Assembly (NCBI RefSeq): GCF_900110755.1
Contig: NZ_FOFF01000011.1
Coordinates: 124,001-188,000 of the forward strand
DNA: 64,000 nucleotides
Reading direction: 5' to 3'
Source: Streptomyces sp. yr375
GTDB lineage: Bacteria > Actinomycetota > Actinomycetes > Streptomycetales > Streptomycetaceae
The notes beneath the pieces were generated by a model that ran no database searches, was not told the origin of the DNA, and was given only the letters and a program-made list of their open reading frames with translations. Both the position numbers and the translations under genes were made by a program. Positions 8,761 through 19,400 of the stretch are shown piece after piece. The number at the start of each line of letters is the position of its first letter. Position 1 is the stretch's first letter.

Positions 8761-8770
8761 TCCGATCACA
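8756..8770. promoter_or_regulatory. Candidate PucR operator, copy 2
   Basis: TGTGATCCGATCACA is a perfect palindrome (7-bp arms, one central base). It overlaps the PucR stop codon and lies 125 bp before the acyl-CoA ligase start. It shares 13 of 15 bases with the site at 7468-7482. The half-site resembles CRP sites but the spacing differs (5 rather than 6), so a dedicated regulator is more likely. Confidence 0.5.
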
Positions 8771-8894
8771 ACGGAACGCGCCCATCATTGGGTGCCCCAC
8801 CCGATGACCCGTACCACCCGGTCTCCCTAGCCTTTCGTCGTCGCACCCGCAGCACCGATACGAGCCGACCGACGATGGACGGGAACTGAACGAG

Positions 8895-10751
8895 ATGGAC
8901 GACGTCGATGCCACCCCACCGCCCCCCGCATCCGTCTGCGAGGCGTTCCAGCGGACGGCGGCCGTCGACCCGGCCGCGATCGCGCTCCGCACCGTGGCCG
9001 GCACCCGCACCGTCACCTGGCGCGAACTCGCCGACGACGTACGCGTGTTGGCGGCGGGCTTGGCCGCTCTGGGTATCCGGCACGGGGACACGGTCGCGCT
9101 GATGATGGCCAACCGGACCGAGTTCTATCCCCTGGACCTCGCCGTCCAGCACCTGGGAGCCACCCCGTTCTCCGTGTACAACACACTCGCACCGGCCCAA
9201 CTCGCGCACGTCCTGCGGAACTCGGCGAGCAGGATGGTGGTGTGCGAGGCGAAGTACCTGGACACCGTGCTCAGTTGCGGTACGCCCGTCGAGTGCGTGG
9301 TCGTGCTGGACGACGACGAGGCCGCTGCGAACGCGGGCGCGCTCACCCTGGAGCACATACGCCAACAGGGCCTGGCCGACGACCGGTTCGACTTCGAGGC
9401 GACCTGGCGTGCCGTACAGCCGGACGACGTCCTCACCTTGATCTACACGTCGGGGACGACCGGCACCCCGAAAGGCGTCGAGATCACCCACGCCAACCTG
9501 CTCGCCCAAGGGGCGGGAGTGGCCCAGGTGTTGGACTTCCGGTTCGGCGACCGGATCACCTCCTACCTGCCGTCGGCGCACATCGCCGACCGCTTCACCG
9601 GCCTGTACGCGCTGGCGCTCTTCGGCGTGCAGGTGACCGTGGTGCCCGACATCAAGCGGATCGCGGAGGCGCTGCTCGACTGCCGGCCGACCATCTGGGT
9701 GGCCGTGCCCAGGATCTGGAACAAGCTCAAGCAGGCGCTCGAGCACACGGTCGCCGAGGAGCGCGACGAGCAGCGTCGCAAGGTCGTCGAGCAGGCCATC
9801 GCCACGGGGGCCCGGCGCAGCCGACTGACCCAGGCGGGCGAACCGGTCGGGGCGGAACTCGCCGCCGCGTACGCCGACGCCGACAGCGCGGTGCTGTCCG
9901 GTCTGCGCGAGCGCCTCGGGCTCGATCACGTACGGTGGGCCGCCTCCGGGGCCGCGCCGACACCGCCCGCGACCCTGGAGTTCTTCGCCTCCCTCGGCAT
10001 CGCCATCTGCGAGGGCTGGGGCATGTCCGAACTGAGCTGCTTCGTCGCCGTCAGCGCGCCCGCGCAGGCCCGGTTCGGCACGGTCGGCACCTTGCTGCCG
10101 GGCCTGGAGGGCCGCCGCGCGGACGACGGCGAGTTCCTCGTACGCGGGCCCTCCCTGATGAAGGGATACCGCGCGGACCCGGACCGGACCCGCGAGGCGG
10201 TGGACGCGGACGGCTGGTTCCACACGGGTGACGTCGTGGTGGCCGACGCGGACGGCTACCTGACGATCGTCGACCGCAAGAAGGACCTCATCATCAACGA
10301 GGCGGGCAAGAACATCTCGCCCGTGAGCGTGGAGACCGCCCTGACCACCGCCTCCGCGCTCATCGGCACGGCGGTGGCGATCGGCGACAACCGCCCGTAC
10401 ATCACCGCCCTGCTCGTCCTCGACGCCCAGGCCGCGGCCGCCTTCGCCGCCGCGCACGCCCTCGACCCGGACCCGAAGGCGCTGGTCCAATCGGCCCCGC
10501 TGATCGACGCCCTCGCCGCGGCCGTCGCCGTGGGCAACGGCCAGTTGTCCCGCGTGGAGCAGGTCAAGCGGTTCAGGGTCGTACCCGCGTACTGGGAGGG
10601 CGACGGCGACGAGCTCACCGCCACCATGAAGCTCAAGCGGCGGAAGGTCGCCGAGAAGTACGCCGCCGACATCGCCGCGCTGTACGCCGACCCGCTCGCC
10701 GACGACGTCCGGCAACCCGTCGACCGACCGCGCGAGCCGCAGACTCACTGA
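8895..10751 (+). CDS. Long-chain fatty acid-CoA ligase (AMP-binding, FadD15-like)
   Basis: This 618-aa AMP-forming acyl-CoA synthetase has the AMP-binding P-loop-like motif YTSGTTGTPKGVEITH at about residues 183-198, GWGMSEL in the A5 region, and WFHTGDVV with DRKKDLIINEAGKNISP in the C-terminal hinge region. The extra insert around TVAEERDEQRRK is typical of the long-chain/FadD15-type branch. It activates a carboxylic acid with ATP and CoA in the cytoplasm. It follows the PucR gene by 134 bp, which includes a candidate PucR operator, and precedes a secreted esterase gene. Together these may take up and activate plant-derived acids (inference). Confidence 0.9.
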   Translation: MDDVDATPPPPASVCEAFQRTAAVDPAAIALRTVAGTRTVTWRELADDVRVLAAGLAALGIRHGDTVALMMANRTEFYPLDLAVQHLGATPFSVYNTLAPAQLAHVLRNSASRMVVCEAKYLDTVLSCGTPVECVVVLDDDEAAANAGALTLEHIRQQGLADDRFDFEATWRAVQPDDVLTLIYTSGTTGTPKGVEITHANLLAQGAGVAQVLDFRFGDRITSYLPSAHIADRFTGLYALALFGVQVTVVPDIKRIAEALLDCRPTIWVAVPRIWNKLKQALEHTVAEERDEQRRKVVEQAIATGARRSRLTQAGEPVGAELAAAYADADSAVLSGLRERLGLDHVRWAASGAAPTPPATLEFFASLGIAICEGWGMSELSCFVAVSAPAQARFGTVGTLLPGLEGRRADDGEFLVRGPSLMKGYRADPDRTREAVDADGWFHTGDVVVADADGYLTIVDRKKDLIINEAGKNISPVSVETALTTASALIGTAVAIGDNRPYITALLVLDAQAAAAFAAAHALDPDPKALVQSAPLIDALAAAVAVGNGQLSRVEQVKRFRVVPAYWEGDGDELTATMKLKRRKVAEKYAADIAALYADPLADDVRQPVDRPREPQTH

Positions 10752-10829
10752 CCGATCGACCGACTGACCGATCGACCGACTGACCAATTGGCCGACTGAC
10801 CGACTGGCCAACCGACCGACTGGCCACAG
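10750..10829. repeat. Tandem repeat between ligase and esterase genes
   Basis: Two perfect 16-bp units (GACCGATCGACCGACT) begin within the ligase stop codon and continue as degenerate copies to about 10829, with GACCGACT/GGCCGACT sub-repeats. It is low-complexity with nested CGATCG palindromes and could fold into several hairpins. It could act as a terminator or be slippage-prone spacer. Confidence 0.7.
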
Positions 10830-10859
10830 GAAGTACCCGGATTCGAACGGGAGGCAAGA

Positions 10860-12422
10860 GTGATCAAGCGCAGCGCACCACCCCGGCCCGGAGCCCGCAG
10901 ACGGCGGCTCGGTGTTCTCACGGTGTTGACCCTCGCCATCGGGATGGGGCTGGGGGCGGGGGTCGGAGCGGCACCGGGGCAGGCCGCCGTGGCGGCCACC
11001 GCCACCGGATCCGTCCGGCAGCCGGTCCGCACCTGCGAGAGCCTCGCCCAGGTGACCTTCTCGGACGGCACCAGGGTCACCAGCGCCGCACAGACCGACA
11101 CCGCCCCCGCGATCTGCAACGTCACCCTGGTGGTGCCCCAGAGCACCGGCATCTTCATGGCGCTGCCGGTGGACAACTGGAACGGCCGCTTCCATGGCAC
11201 GGGCGCCGGCGCCTACGGAGGCTGGCTCTCGCCCGAGCAGGTGGCCGCCCCCGCGCGGGCGGGCTACGCGAGCGCGGGCACCGACGGCGGGCACACCGGC
11301 TCGCCCCTGGACGGCTCGTGGGCGTGGTCCCCGACCGGGATGAACACGTCCCTGATCAACGACTACGCCTACCGTTCGGCCCACGAGATGACCGTCAAGG
11401 GCAAGGCGATCACCGCCGCCTACTACGGACGCACGCCCGCCTACTCGTACTGGGACAGTTGTTCGGGCGGCGGACGGATGGGCCTCATGGAGGCCCAGCG
11501 CTACCCCGACGACTACGACGGAATCCTCGCCGCCGCCCCGGCGCTGAACGGCGACCGCTTCGTCCCCGCGGGCATGTGGCCGCAGGTCGTGATGCGCGAA
11601 GCGGGCGACTTCGTGCCGCAGTGCAAGTTCGAGGCGTTCACCCAGGCGGCCGTCGCGGCATGCGACGCCCGGGACGGCGTGACCGACGGCGTCATAGACC
11701 CGCGGACCTGCGCCTACGACCCGGCGAGACTGATCGGCCGGCAGACTCCCTGCGGCCGGATCACGGCCAAGGACGCCACCGTGATGCAACGCATCTGGGA
11801 CGGGCCGCGCCGCCCGGACGGCACCCGGCTCTGGTACGGCGTCCCGCAGGGCGCCCCGCTGAACGGATACGCCGTCACCACCGACACCGACGGAGTGCCG
11901 AACCCGCTGCCGGGCGACTGGTTCAAGTACTGGCTCGCCAAGGACCCCAACTGGGACTGGCACACCCTGACCACCGCGAACTTCGCCACCTACTTCGAGC
12001 AGTCCCGCCGCGAGTACGGCGACGTCCTCGGCACCGACGATCCCGACCTCAGCGCCTTCCGCGACAGCGCCGGCAAGCTGATCATGTGGCACGGCCTGGC
12101 GGACCCGGTGATCATGCCGCAGGGCACCGTCGACTACTACAAGCGGCTGCTCGCCACCATGGGCGGCACCACGAAGACCGAGCGCTTCGCCCGGCTCTTC
12201 ATGGCACCCGGCGTGGAGCACTGCATCGGCGGCGCCGGCGCCCTGCCGTCCGACCCGCTGGCGGATCTCGTGAAGTGGGTCGAACACGGCCAGGCCCCCG
12301 CCACCCTCCTCGCGGCCAACGGCGACACCACCCGCCCCCTGTGCCGCTGGCCGGCCGCCGCCCGCTACACCGGACACGGAAGCACCGACGACGCCGCCAA
12401 CTTCCGCTGCTCCGGAAGGTGA
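10860..12422 (+). CDS. Secreted tannase/feruloyl esterase family protein
   Basis: This 520-aa protein has a Sec-type signal peptide: basic start MIKRSAPPRPGARRRR, hydrophobic core LGVLTVLTLAIGMGLG, then AAPGQAAVA. The family's CS-D-HC catalytic arrangement is readable: adjacent Cys201-Ser202 in DSCSGGG, Asp415 in GLADPV and His454-Cys455 in GVEHCIGG, where the two Cys can form the disulfide that joins Ser and His. It would hydrolyse ester bonds in phenolic or plant-wall esters outside the cell. GTG start with GGGAGG just upstream. It follows an acyl-CoA ligase gene that could activate the acid released (inference). Confidence 0.88.
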   Translation: MIKRSAPPRPGARRRRLGVLTVLTLAIGMGLGAGVGAAPGQAAVAATATGSVRQPVRTCESLAQVTFSDGTRVTSAAQTDTAPAICNVTLVVPQSTGIFMALPVDNWNGRFHGTGAGAYGGWLSPEQVAAPARAGYASAGTDGGHTGSPLDGSWAWSPTGMNTSLINDYAYRSAHEMTVKGKAITAAYYGRTPAYSYWDSCSGGGRMGLMEAQRYPDDYDGILAAAPALNGDRFVPAGMWPQVVMREAGDFVPQCKFEAFTQAAVAACDARDGVTDGVIDPRTCAYDPARLIGRQTPCGRITAKDATVMQRIWDGPRRPDGTRLWYGVPQGAPLNGYAVTTDTDGVPNPLPGDWFKYWLAKDPNWDWHTLTTANFATYFEQSRREYGDVLGTDDPDLSAFRDSAGKLIMWHGLADPVIMPQGTVDYYKRLLATMGGTTKTERFARLFMAPGVEHCIGGAGALPSDPLADLVKWVEHGQAPATLLAANGDTTRPLCRWPAAARYTGHGSTDDAANFRCSGR

Positions 12423-12541
12423 CGCGGGTCCGTCGCCCGAGTCGTCACCGGCCCGCCCCGAAACGACCCGGCACGGACCATCTCCGGACCCGGCTGCCCG
12501 CTCCTACTGCCCTACTGCCGTCAGCGCAGGGCCAGTTGGGA

Positions 12542-12569
12542 TTGGCGCCGGATCCGGCGGAAACATAAC
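12542..12569 (+). promoter_or_regulatory. Candidate promoter with palindromic spacer before the HTH-nSTAND gene
   Basis: TTGGCG (12542-12547) and CATAAC (12564-12569) are spaced like a sigma-70-type promoter (16 bp). The spacer contains a perfect 14-bp palindrome CGCCGGATCCGGCG (12546-12559). An operator inside the promoter would allow autorepression by the HTH domain of the downstream protein. Confidence 0.4.
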
Positions 12570-12615
12570 GTGGGCGCCGACCTCTCCGTATGGCAGGCGA
12601 AAGAGTGAGGCCCCG

Positions 12616-15600
12616 GTGGGACGACGCGAGAAACCGGTGGACCCCGACGGCGGCCCCGTGCAGCGGCTCGCACACGAGCTGCGCACCCTCCGCGAGGCGG
12701 CCGGCCGGCCCACGTACCGGGAGATGGCGCAGCGGACGAGCTACTCGACGAGCGCGCTGTCCCAGGCGGCGGCCGGTGAGCAACTGCCGTCGCTGGCACT
12801 GGTCCTGGCGTACGCGGCGGCGCTGGGGGCGGACGGCGCGGAGTGGGAGGAGCGCTGGCGGCAGGCGGACCGGGCGGTCCTGGAGTCCGCGACGTCCGGC
12901 CCCGGCGCCGCCGCCCCGCCGTACCGGGGGCTGGCCCGGTTCGAGCCGGACCACGGCGATCTGTTCTTCGGCCGCGACCAACCGGTCGGCCAACTACTGG
13001 AGTTGGTCCGAGAGCACCGCTTCGCGGCGGTCCTCGGACCGTCCGGCAGCGGGAAGTCCTCGCTGCTGCGGGCCGGGCTGATCCCCGCGCTCCGGCAGGC
13101 CCCGGCGCCGGCCCGCCCGGCGGTGATCCGGGTGCTGACCCCCGGCGAGCGGCCCGCGCACACCCACGCGCGGGCCCTCACCCCGCCGGCCGGCGACCAC
13201 GGAGCCGGACCGGACACCTGGGTGATCGTCGACCAGTTCGAGGAACTCTTCACCCTGTGCCAGGACCCGAAGGAACGCGACCGCTTCCTCGAACTGCTCC
13301 TGGCGGCCCGCAGACCCGAGAGCGGACTGCGGGCCGTCGTCGCGATCCGCGGCGACTTCTACGGGCACTGCGCCGAACACCGCGAGCTGGCGGACGCGTT
13401 GAGCGGGGCCGACCTGCTGATCGGGCCGCTGGCCCCGGCGGAACTACGGGAGGCCATCACCGGCCCGGCGACCGCCGCCTGCCTCACCGTGGAACGCGCG
13501 CTGACCGCCAGGCTCGTAGACGAGGTCACCGGTCGGCCCGGCGCGCTGCCGATGCTCTCGCACGCCCTGCTGGAGACCTGGCGCCGCCGCCGCGGCCAGG
13601 CCCTGACCCTGACCGCGTACGAGGAGTCGGGCGGGGTCCGGGGCGCGATCGCCGCCACCGCCGAGAAGGTGTACGCCGACCTGTCCCCGGCCCAGGCCCG
13701 CACCGCCCGCCGCATCCTGCTGCGGCTGGTCGCCCCCGGCGACGGCACCGCCGACACCCGCCGCCCGGCACCGCGCGCCGAACTGGACACCGGGGCGGGC
13801 CCGGACGCGGCGGCCGTACTCGAACGCCTCGCCGCCGCCCGCCTCCTCACCCTGGGCGACAGCGCCGTGGAGCTCGCCCACGAAGCGCTCATGAGCGGCT
13901 GGCCCCGGCTGCACGGCTGGATCGAGGAGGACCGCGAACGGCTGCGCGAGCAGCGCCGGCTCGGCGAGGCCGCCCGCGCCTGGGAGGAACTGGGCCGCGA
14001 CCCCGGCGCCCTGTACCGGGGCACCCGGCTCACCAGGGCCGAGGAGCTGTTCGCCGACGCAGCGGGGGCCGTGGGGCGTGAGGACGACGACCTGACCCGC
14101 TCGGAGCGGGACTTCCTCACCGCCGCACTGCGCGCCCGCGCCACCGAAGGGGCCGCCGCCGCCCGCACCACCAGGAGGTTCCGCACCCTCAGGACCGCCC
14201 TCGCCGCGTTCCTCGCCCTTGCCGTGGCCGCCGGCGCGCTGGCCTGGCAGCAGAACCGGACCGGCGACCAGCAGCGCGCCAAGGCCGCCGCCCGCCGTGT
14301 CGCCGCGGTCGCCGAGAGCCTGCGGTCGTCCGATCCGCGGACCGCCATGCTGCTCGGCGCGGCGGCCTGGCGGATCGCGCCGCTGACCGAGACCCGCTCG
14401 GCGCTGCTCGGCGCCCTGGTCCAGCCGCAGCGGGCCACCTTCACCGACCCGGAACAGCGCAAGGACGTCCAGCGGTTCCTCACCGGCCGGGGCCGGACCC
14501 TGGTCAGCGTCGTCGACCGCCGGGTGGTCCTGCGGGACGTGACCAGTCACCGTCTCATCAGTTCGGTCCGGCTGCCGGAGCGCATGTGGCCGTCCGGCGT
14601 CAGCCCGGACGCCCGCACCCTCTACCTCACCGCGGACGACGGAGGACGGCTCTGGGACCTGTCGGCCCACCGGTCCGCCGCCGCAGGCCCGCGCGCTCTG
14701 CCGCACGCCACCCTGATGAACTTCGGGGCCGACGGCCGAAGTTATCTCGCCCTCACGTCGAGCACCCCGCAACGGCCGGACTCAGTGCAGCAGGACTCAG
14801 GGCAGCCGGGCTCCGTGCAACTGCGTCGGCCGGCGGACGACAAGATCCTCTTCGAGGTGCCCCTGCCGGGCGATCGCCTGTCCGACGCGGCGGCCGGCCC
14901 CGACGGCGGACCGCTGGCCCTCTGCTTCGCCGACACCCCGCTCCAGGTGTGGGACACCGTACGCCGCGCGCGCCTGCCCGGCCCGTGGGGGAGCGCGTCG
15001 CAACACGGCTGCGGCAACAGCACGCTGCGGTTCGGCGTCGACGGCAAGCTGCTGGCCGTCGTCTCCGCCGCCCGGATCCGCGTGTGGGACATCCCGCGCA
15101 GGCGGCTCCTCGCCGACCTGACGAGCCCCGGCGGCACCGGTTTCACCGACGTCGACCTCAGCCCGGACGGGCAGTTCCTCGCCACGGCCGACGACGACGA
15201 ACTCGCGGTGTGGCGCCTCACCTCGTCCGGCATCCAGGTCTTCCACCACCCGCTGGCCGACGAAGCGGTGCAGGACCTCGCCTGGGACCCGGGGAAACGA
15301 CGGGTGCTGCGCTTCCTCGACGGCGCCACGGTCCGCTCGTACGACCTGACGGCCAACCTCGCGCCCCGCTGGCAGGATGCACCACCGGACGCCGCCGCGC
15401 TCAGCCCGGACGGCTCCGTCGTCGCCGTCGTGAACCGCACCGGCGACGGCTACCGCTTCGCCCTGCGCGCCACCCGTACCGGCGCCGTCCTCGCCGGACC
15501 GCCCCCGCTGCCCGCCGCCGAGGGCCTCGATCCCGGGGCGGGCGCCGCCACCCCGCTGCTGGCGTTCAGCCCGGACGGCCGGGCGCTCGCGATCAGCGGC

Positions 15601-16419
15601 ACCACGTCGGCACACGGTGCGCCGCGCCAGCGGTTCACCGTGTGGGACGTACCGGCGCGCAAGGTGCTCGCCTCGCTCGACCTGCCGGCGGCGGCCGACC
15701 ACCCGACGTTCGGCATCGCGCTCGGCCCCGCCGGCCGCACCCTGCTGGCCTCGGGCTTCGCGGGCGACAGCGCCCAGGTGGTGGTCTGGGCCGCCGGGAG
15801 CGGCACCCTCCACAGGAAGGGCGCGTTGCCGGGCTTCTCCAGCGAGACCGTCGCCGTACGGCCCGACGGCCGGTTGCTCGCGGGCTCCCAGGACCAGTAC
15901 GCCGCGCTGCCGGCCGGTCCCGTGACCGGCCGCGCGCTCAGCGAGGGCAGGGAGGTCCGCGCCCTGGCCTTCAGCCCCGACGGCACGCGCCTCGCGGTCG
16001 GCGACTCCTCCGGCCGGGTGGCCCTGTGGGACGGCGGCGTGCAGCACCGTACGGGCGTCCTCACCGCGGGCACCCCGGAGGCCGTGACCGCGCTCGCCTT
16101 CGCACCCGACGGCCGGACCCTCGCCGTCGGCGGCGCACACGGCGCCCTCCAGCTCTGGGACACCGCCTCACAGCAACCCCTCGGCACCGGACTGCCCACC
16201 CCCGGCGAGGAGATCGAGTCCCTCGCCTTCAGCCGGGACGGCGACACCGTCTACGCAAGCAGCGCGCACGTGCCGCTCCAGAGCTACCCCATCTCCCCGC
16301 GACAGGCCCTCACCCGGATCTGCGACATCACGGGCCCGAGCGGCGGCTCCGGGGGCCTCACCCGGAGCGAGTGGAACACGTACATCCCGGACGCCCCCTA
16401 CCGCAGGATCTGCGGCTAG
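12616..16419 (+). CDS. HTH-nSTAND1-WD40 repeat signalling protein
   Basis: This 1267-aa multidomain protein has an N-terminal XRE-like HTH (about residues 15-75). A linker is followed by PYRGLARFEPDHGDLFFGR, the usual entry to nSTAND1 NTPase domains. Walker A is GPSGSGKSS (141-149) and Walker B is in IVDQFEELF (204-212). A transmembrane-like helix lies near residues 526-546 (ALAAFLALAVAAGALAW). The C-terminal 650 residues form a WD40-type propeller with repeated FSPDG motifs. Such STAND proteins are signal-gated ATP switches, often in stress or conflict systems; the ligand is unknown. GTG start. The gene ends at a strong terminator shared with the convergent subtilase. Confidence 0.88.
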   Translation: MGRREKPVDPDGGPVQRLAHELRTLREAAGRPTYREMAQRTSYSTSALSQAAAGEQLPSLALVLAYAAALGADGAEWEERWRQADRAVLESATSGPGAAAPPYRGLARFEPDHGDLFFGRDQPVGQLLELVREHRFAAVLGPSGSGKSSLLRAGLIPALRQAPAPARPAVIRVLTPGERPAHTHARALTPPAGDHGAGPDTWVIVDQFEELFTLCQDPKERDRFLELLLAARRPESGLRAVVAIRGDFYGHCAEHRELADALSGADLLIGPLAPAELREAITGPATAACLTVERALTARLVDEVTGRPGALPMLSHALLETWRRRRGQALTLTAYEESGGVRGAIAATAEKVYADLSPAQARTARRILLRLVAPGDGTADTRRPAPRAELDTGAGPDAAAVLERLAAARLLTLGDSAVELAHEALMSGWPRLHGWIEEDRERLREQRRLGEAARAWEELGRDPGALYRGTRLTRAEELFADAAGAVGREDDDLTRSERDFLTAALRARATEGAAAARTTRRFRTLRTALAAFLALAVAAGALAWQQNRTGDQQRAKAAARRVAAVAESLRSSDPRTAMLLGAAAWRIAPLTETRSALLGALVQPQRATFTDPEQRKDVQRFLTGRGRTLVSVVDRRVVLRDVTSHRLISSVRLPERMWPSGVSPDARTLYLTADDGGRLWDLSAHRSAAAGPRALPHATLMNFGADGRSYLALTSSTPQRPDSVQQDSGQPGSVQLRRPADDKILFEVPLPGDRLSDAAAGPDGGPLALCFADTPLQVWDTVRRARLPGPWGSASQHGCGNSTLRFGVDGKLLAVVSAARIRVWDIPRRRLLADLTSPGGTGFTDVDLSPDGQFLATADDDELAVWRLTSSGIQVFHHPLADEAVQDLAWDPGKRRVLRFLDGATVRSYDLTANLAPRWQDAPPDAAALSPDGSVVAVVNRTGDGYRFALRATRTGAVLAGPPPLPAAEGLDPGAGAATPLLAFSPDGRALAISGTTSAHGAPRQRFTVWDVPARKVLASLDLPAAADHPTFGIALGPAGRTLLASGFAGDSAQVVVWAAGSGTLHRKGALPGFSSETVAVRPDGRLLAGSQDQYAALPAGPVTGRALSEGREVRALAFSPDGTRLAVGDSSGRVALWDGGVQHRTGVLTAGTPEAVTALAFAPDGRTLAVGGAHGALQLWDTASQQPLGTGLPTPGEEIESLAFSRDGDTVYASSAHVPLQSYPISPRQALTRICDITGPSGGSGGLTRSEWNTYIPDAPYRRICG

Positions 16420-16425
16420 CAGAAA

Positions 16426-16457
16426 GGGCACCGGAGAGGAAAACCTCCCCGATGCCC
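16426..16457. terminator. Bidirectional terminator hairpin
   Basis: A 14-bp stem with two mismatches and an AAAA loop lies between the convergent STAND gene (stop 16419) and subtilase gene (stop 16491). It can serve both strands. Confidence 0.8.
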
Positions 16458-16490
16458 TGCCCTGCCCTGCCTTACGCTGCTCAGCGGGAT

Positions 16491-19400
16491 CTATCGGACG
16501 GTGCGATAGGCGTTCGGCAGCGTCTCGGTCACCGCGTTGCCGGCGGTGTCGACGAGGGTGGCCCTCAGGCTCACCGTGCCGGGCCCGGCCGGGTGGGTGA
16601 GCGTCAGGAACCGCCCGCCGGTCTTGCCGGTCTGCACGGCGGTGTTGCGCCAGGTGCGGCCGCCGTCGTACGACACCCCCACGGTCAGGGACTTGACGGC
16701 GCCCTTCGCCGCCGCCGGGCCCTGGATCCCGATCGGCACGGTCAGCCGGGTGCCCGCCTTCGCCGTGCTGGTGAGGGACAGCTTCGGGGCGAAGCGGACC
16801 ACCGACAGCGGGAGCCGCTGGATCCCGGTGCCGGAGGCGGCGTCCGCGGTGAACGTCCACACCGCCGACACCTGGTGGCCGACCGTGAAGTCCCGGGCGG
16901 GCCGGACCGCGTCGAGGCTCAGCCGGTAGTCCGCCCGGTGCGGCAACAGCCCGTCCATCGGGCCGAGTACGCACGGATCCATCCGCTTGTCGGCGACGGT
17001 CGTGCCGCCGGACGTGAGCCGGAACCGCCAGTCGGCGTCACCCGAGTTCATGTGGCCCGCGCCGTCGGACAGCAGCGGGAGGCACACGGCGAACGCGGTG
17101 CCGCTGTGCGACGCGCCCGGCGCGCCGACACCGGTGGAACCGGTGGTGACGGGTGCGAACACGCCCGTGTTGAACGTCTCCTGGTAGGTGTGGCCGGGTT
17201 CGAAGCGGCGGGCGACGAGCGGGCTCAGCACGGCAAGGCCGGGGTGGGTGTCGTTGATGACGTTCGCGCCCAGGTTCCAGCGCAGCCCGTTGTCCGTGGA
17301 CGTGTAGTGGACGACGGACGCGGCGGGCACCGCACGCCAGGTGCCGAAGTTGCTGCCGACCAGACTCGACACGGCCGGCCAGCCCGGGGTGCTCCAGCCC
17401 ACCGTGGGCGCCGCCTGGCTGTCCTTGGCGTTGGAGCCGATGCCGGTCACCACCTTGGCGAGACCGCGGGCGGAGAACGTACGGTTCAGGCCGGTGAAGA
17501 AGGAACCCGTCCGGGTCTCGACGAGGTCGTACAACGGACCCGTGGCACCGCGCTGCCAGACGCCGCCGATCTGCGCGATGAAGTCCTTGGCGGGGGCGGA
17601 CGGTCCGGCCTGGGCGAGGTAGATCCGGCCGAAGGCGCCGTTCAGGTCCAGGCTGCCGGCGTAGTCGTACGCGGGCTGCGCCCCGTGGGCGCCGAAGACG
17701 ACCCTGCCCTCCTTGAGGCCGGCATGGGCGTCGGGCGCGGTCATGGCGACCGGTTTGCCGGTGCGGGCGTCCAGCGCGAGCGTGGTGTTCTTGTCCACCA
17801 CCAGTCCGGGCGCGACCAGTTGGGTCACTTCCTCGTAACTGTCCGTGCTACGGGTGAGCTTGGCGTCCACGAGGTAACGGCTCTTGGGGACGCGGAGGGT
17901 GACCTTGCCGTCGTCCGGCACCTCGCTTCCCCGGATCCCGAAGGTCCAGCGCCTGCCGTTGTCCAGCCCGGCCACGTACGCGAAGAGGGGCGCGGCCGGT
18001 TTCCCGTCGCGGCCGGTGAACTGCAGCTTCAGGTCGTACGACTCCACCTCGCGGATGACCCCGAAGGCCGTCCGCACGCTCTCGCCCGTCGCCGCCGTCG
18101 CGGCGACGATCCCCGAGTACGCGCCGTCGACCGTGCCGACGCGCGTGTCCGCGGTGACCGTGGCCTCGGCGGTGCCGCCCGCGGGGACGGTCAGCCGGGC
18201 GGGCGACACCGTGAACATGCCGGCCGTGGCGGCCTTGCCGTCGGGGCCGGTCGCGGCGGCCGACAGGTCCAGGGTGACGGCCTTGTCGCCGGTGTTGCGG
18301 TAGGTGAGGGTCTTGGCGATCGACTTGTCGTCGGCGTGCGGCCACGCCTGGAGGCCGAACGACAGCGACGGCTCGTCGGCGAACACGCTCTGGGCGACGG
18401 CCCGGGCCACGTCGACCCGACCCGCGCCGTGCTCGAACGTCGACGACGCGTCGGCGACCGGCACCGTGGAGCCCATCAGCACGGCCTTGATCCGCTGCCC
18501 CGACCAGTCGGGATGCTCCTGGGCGAGCACGGCGGCCGCGCCGACGACGTGCGGCGTCGCCATCGACGTACCGCTCATCCGGACATAGCCCGCCGTGCCG
18601 GCCGGGTCGCCCTCGGTGCCGTGGGCGGCCTTGGCGGCGACGATGTCCACCCCGGGAGCGGCGATGTCCGGCTTCAGCGCGCCGTCCGCGGTCGGGCCCC
18701 GGCTGGAGAAGTCGGCGAGGCCGTCCTTGCCGTCGACGGCGGCCACCGTGAGCGCGGCGGCCGCCGCGCCCGGCGAGTTGAGCGTGCCGGCGTCCGGGCC
18801 GTCGTTGCCCGCGGCGATGACGAACAGCGTCCCGGAGGAGGCCGACAGGTCGTTCACCGCCTGCTCCAGCGGGTCCGTCCCCTCGACGTCGACCGCGCCG
18901 AGGCTCATGTTGACCACCTTGGCGCCCTGCCCGGCGGCCCACTGCATGGCGCCGATCAGCCACGACTCCTGCGACCCGCCGTTGTCGAAAACCCGGCCGA
19001 CCAGCAGCTTGGCCCCGGGCGCGACGCCCTTGTACCGGCCGTTGCTCGCCGCGCCGGTGCCCGCGATCGTGGAGGCGATGTGGGTGCCGTGACCCATCTG
19101 GTCGTCGACACCGCCCGCGCCGGTGAAGTCCTTCGACGCCACGACCGCGCCTTGCAGATCGGGGTGCGTGGCGTCGATCCCGCTGTCCAGGACCGCGACC
19201 TTGACCCCCGTGCCGTCGTACCCGGCCCGCCAGGCGGCCGGCGCGTGGATCTGCGCGGTGCCCTGCGTGGGATCCGGGTCGCCGTCGACGGACGGCTGCG
19301 GCGGGGCCTCGACCCGCGCGTCCAGCCACACCCGGCCGACGCCGCGCTCCGTGGTCAGCGAGCTGCCCGCCGGACGGGTCAGCGCCTTCCACGCCTTGCT

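Noticed and set aside
8766..12377. 1203-codon minus-strand frame opposite the acyl-CoA ligase and esterase
   Set aside because: High-GC shadow frame; Arg/Gly/His-rich translation without domains, while the opposite strand has two intact, well-recognised enzymes.
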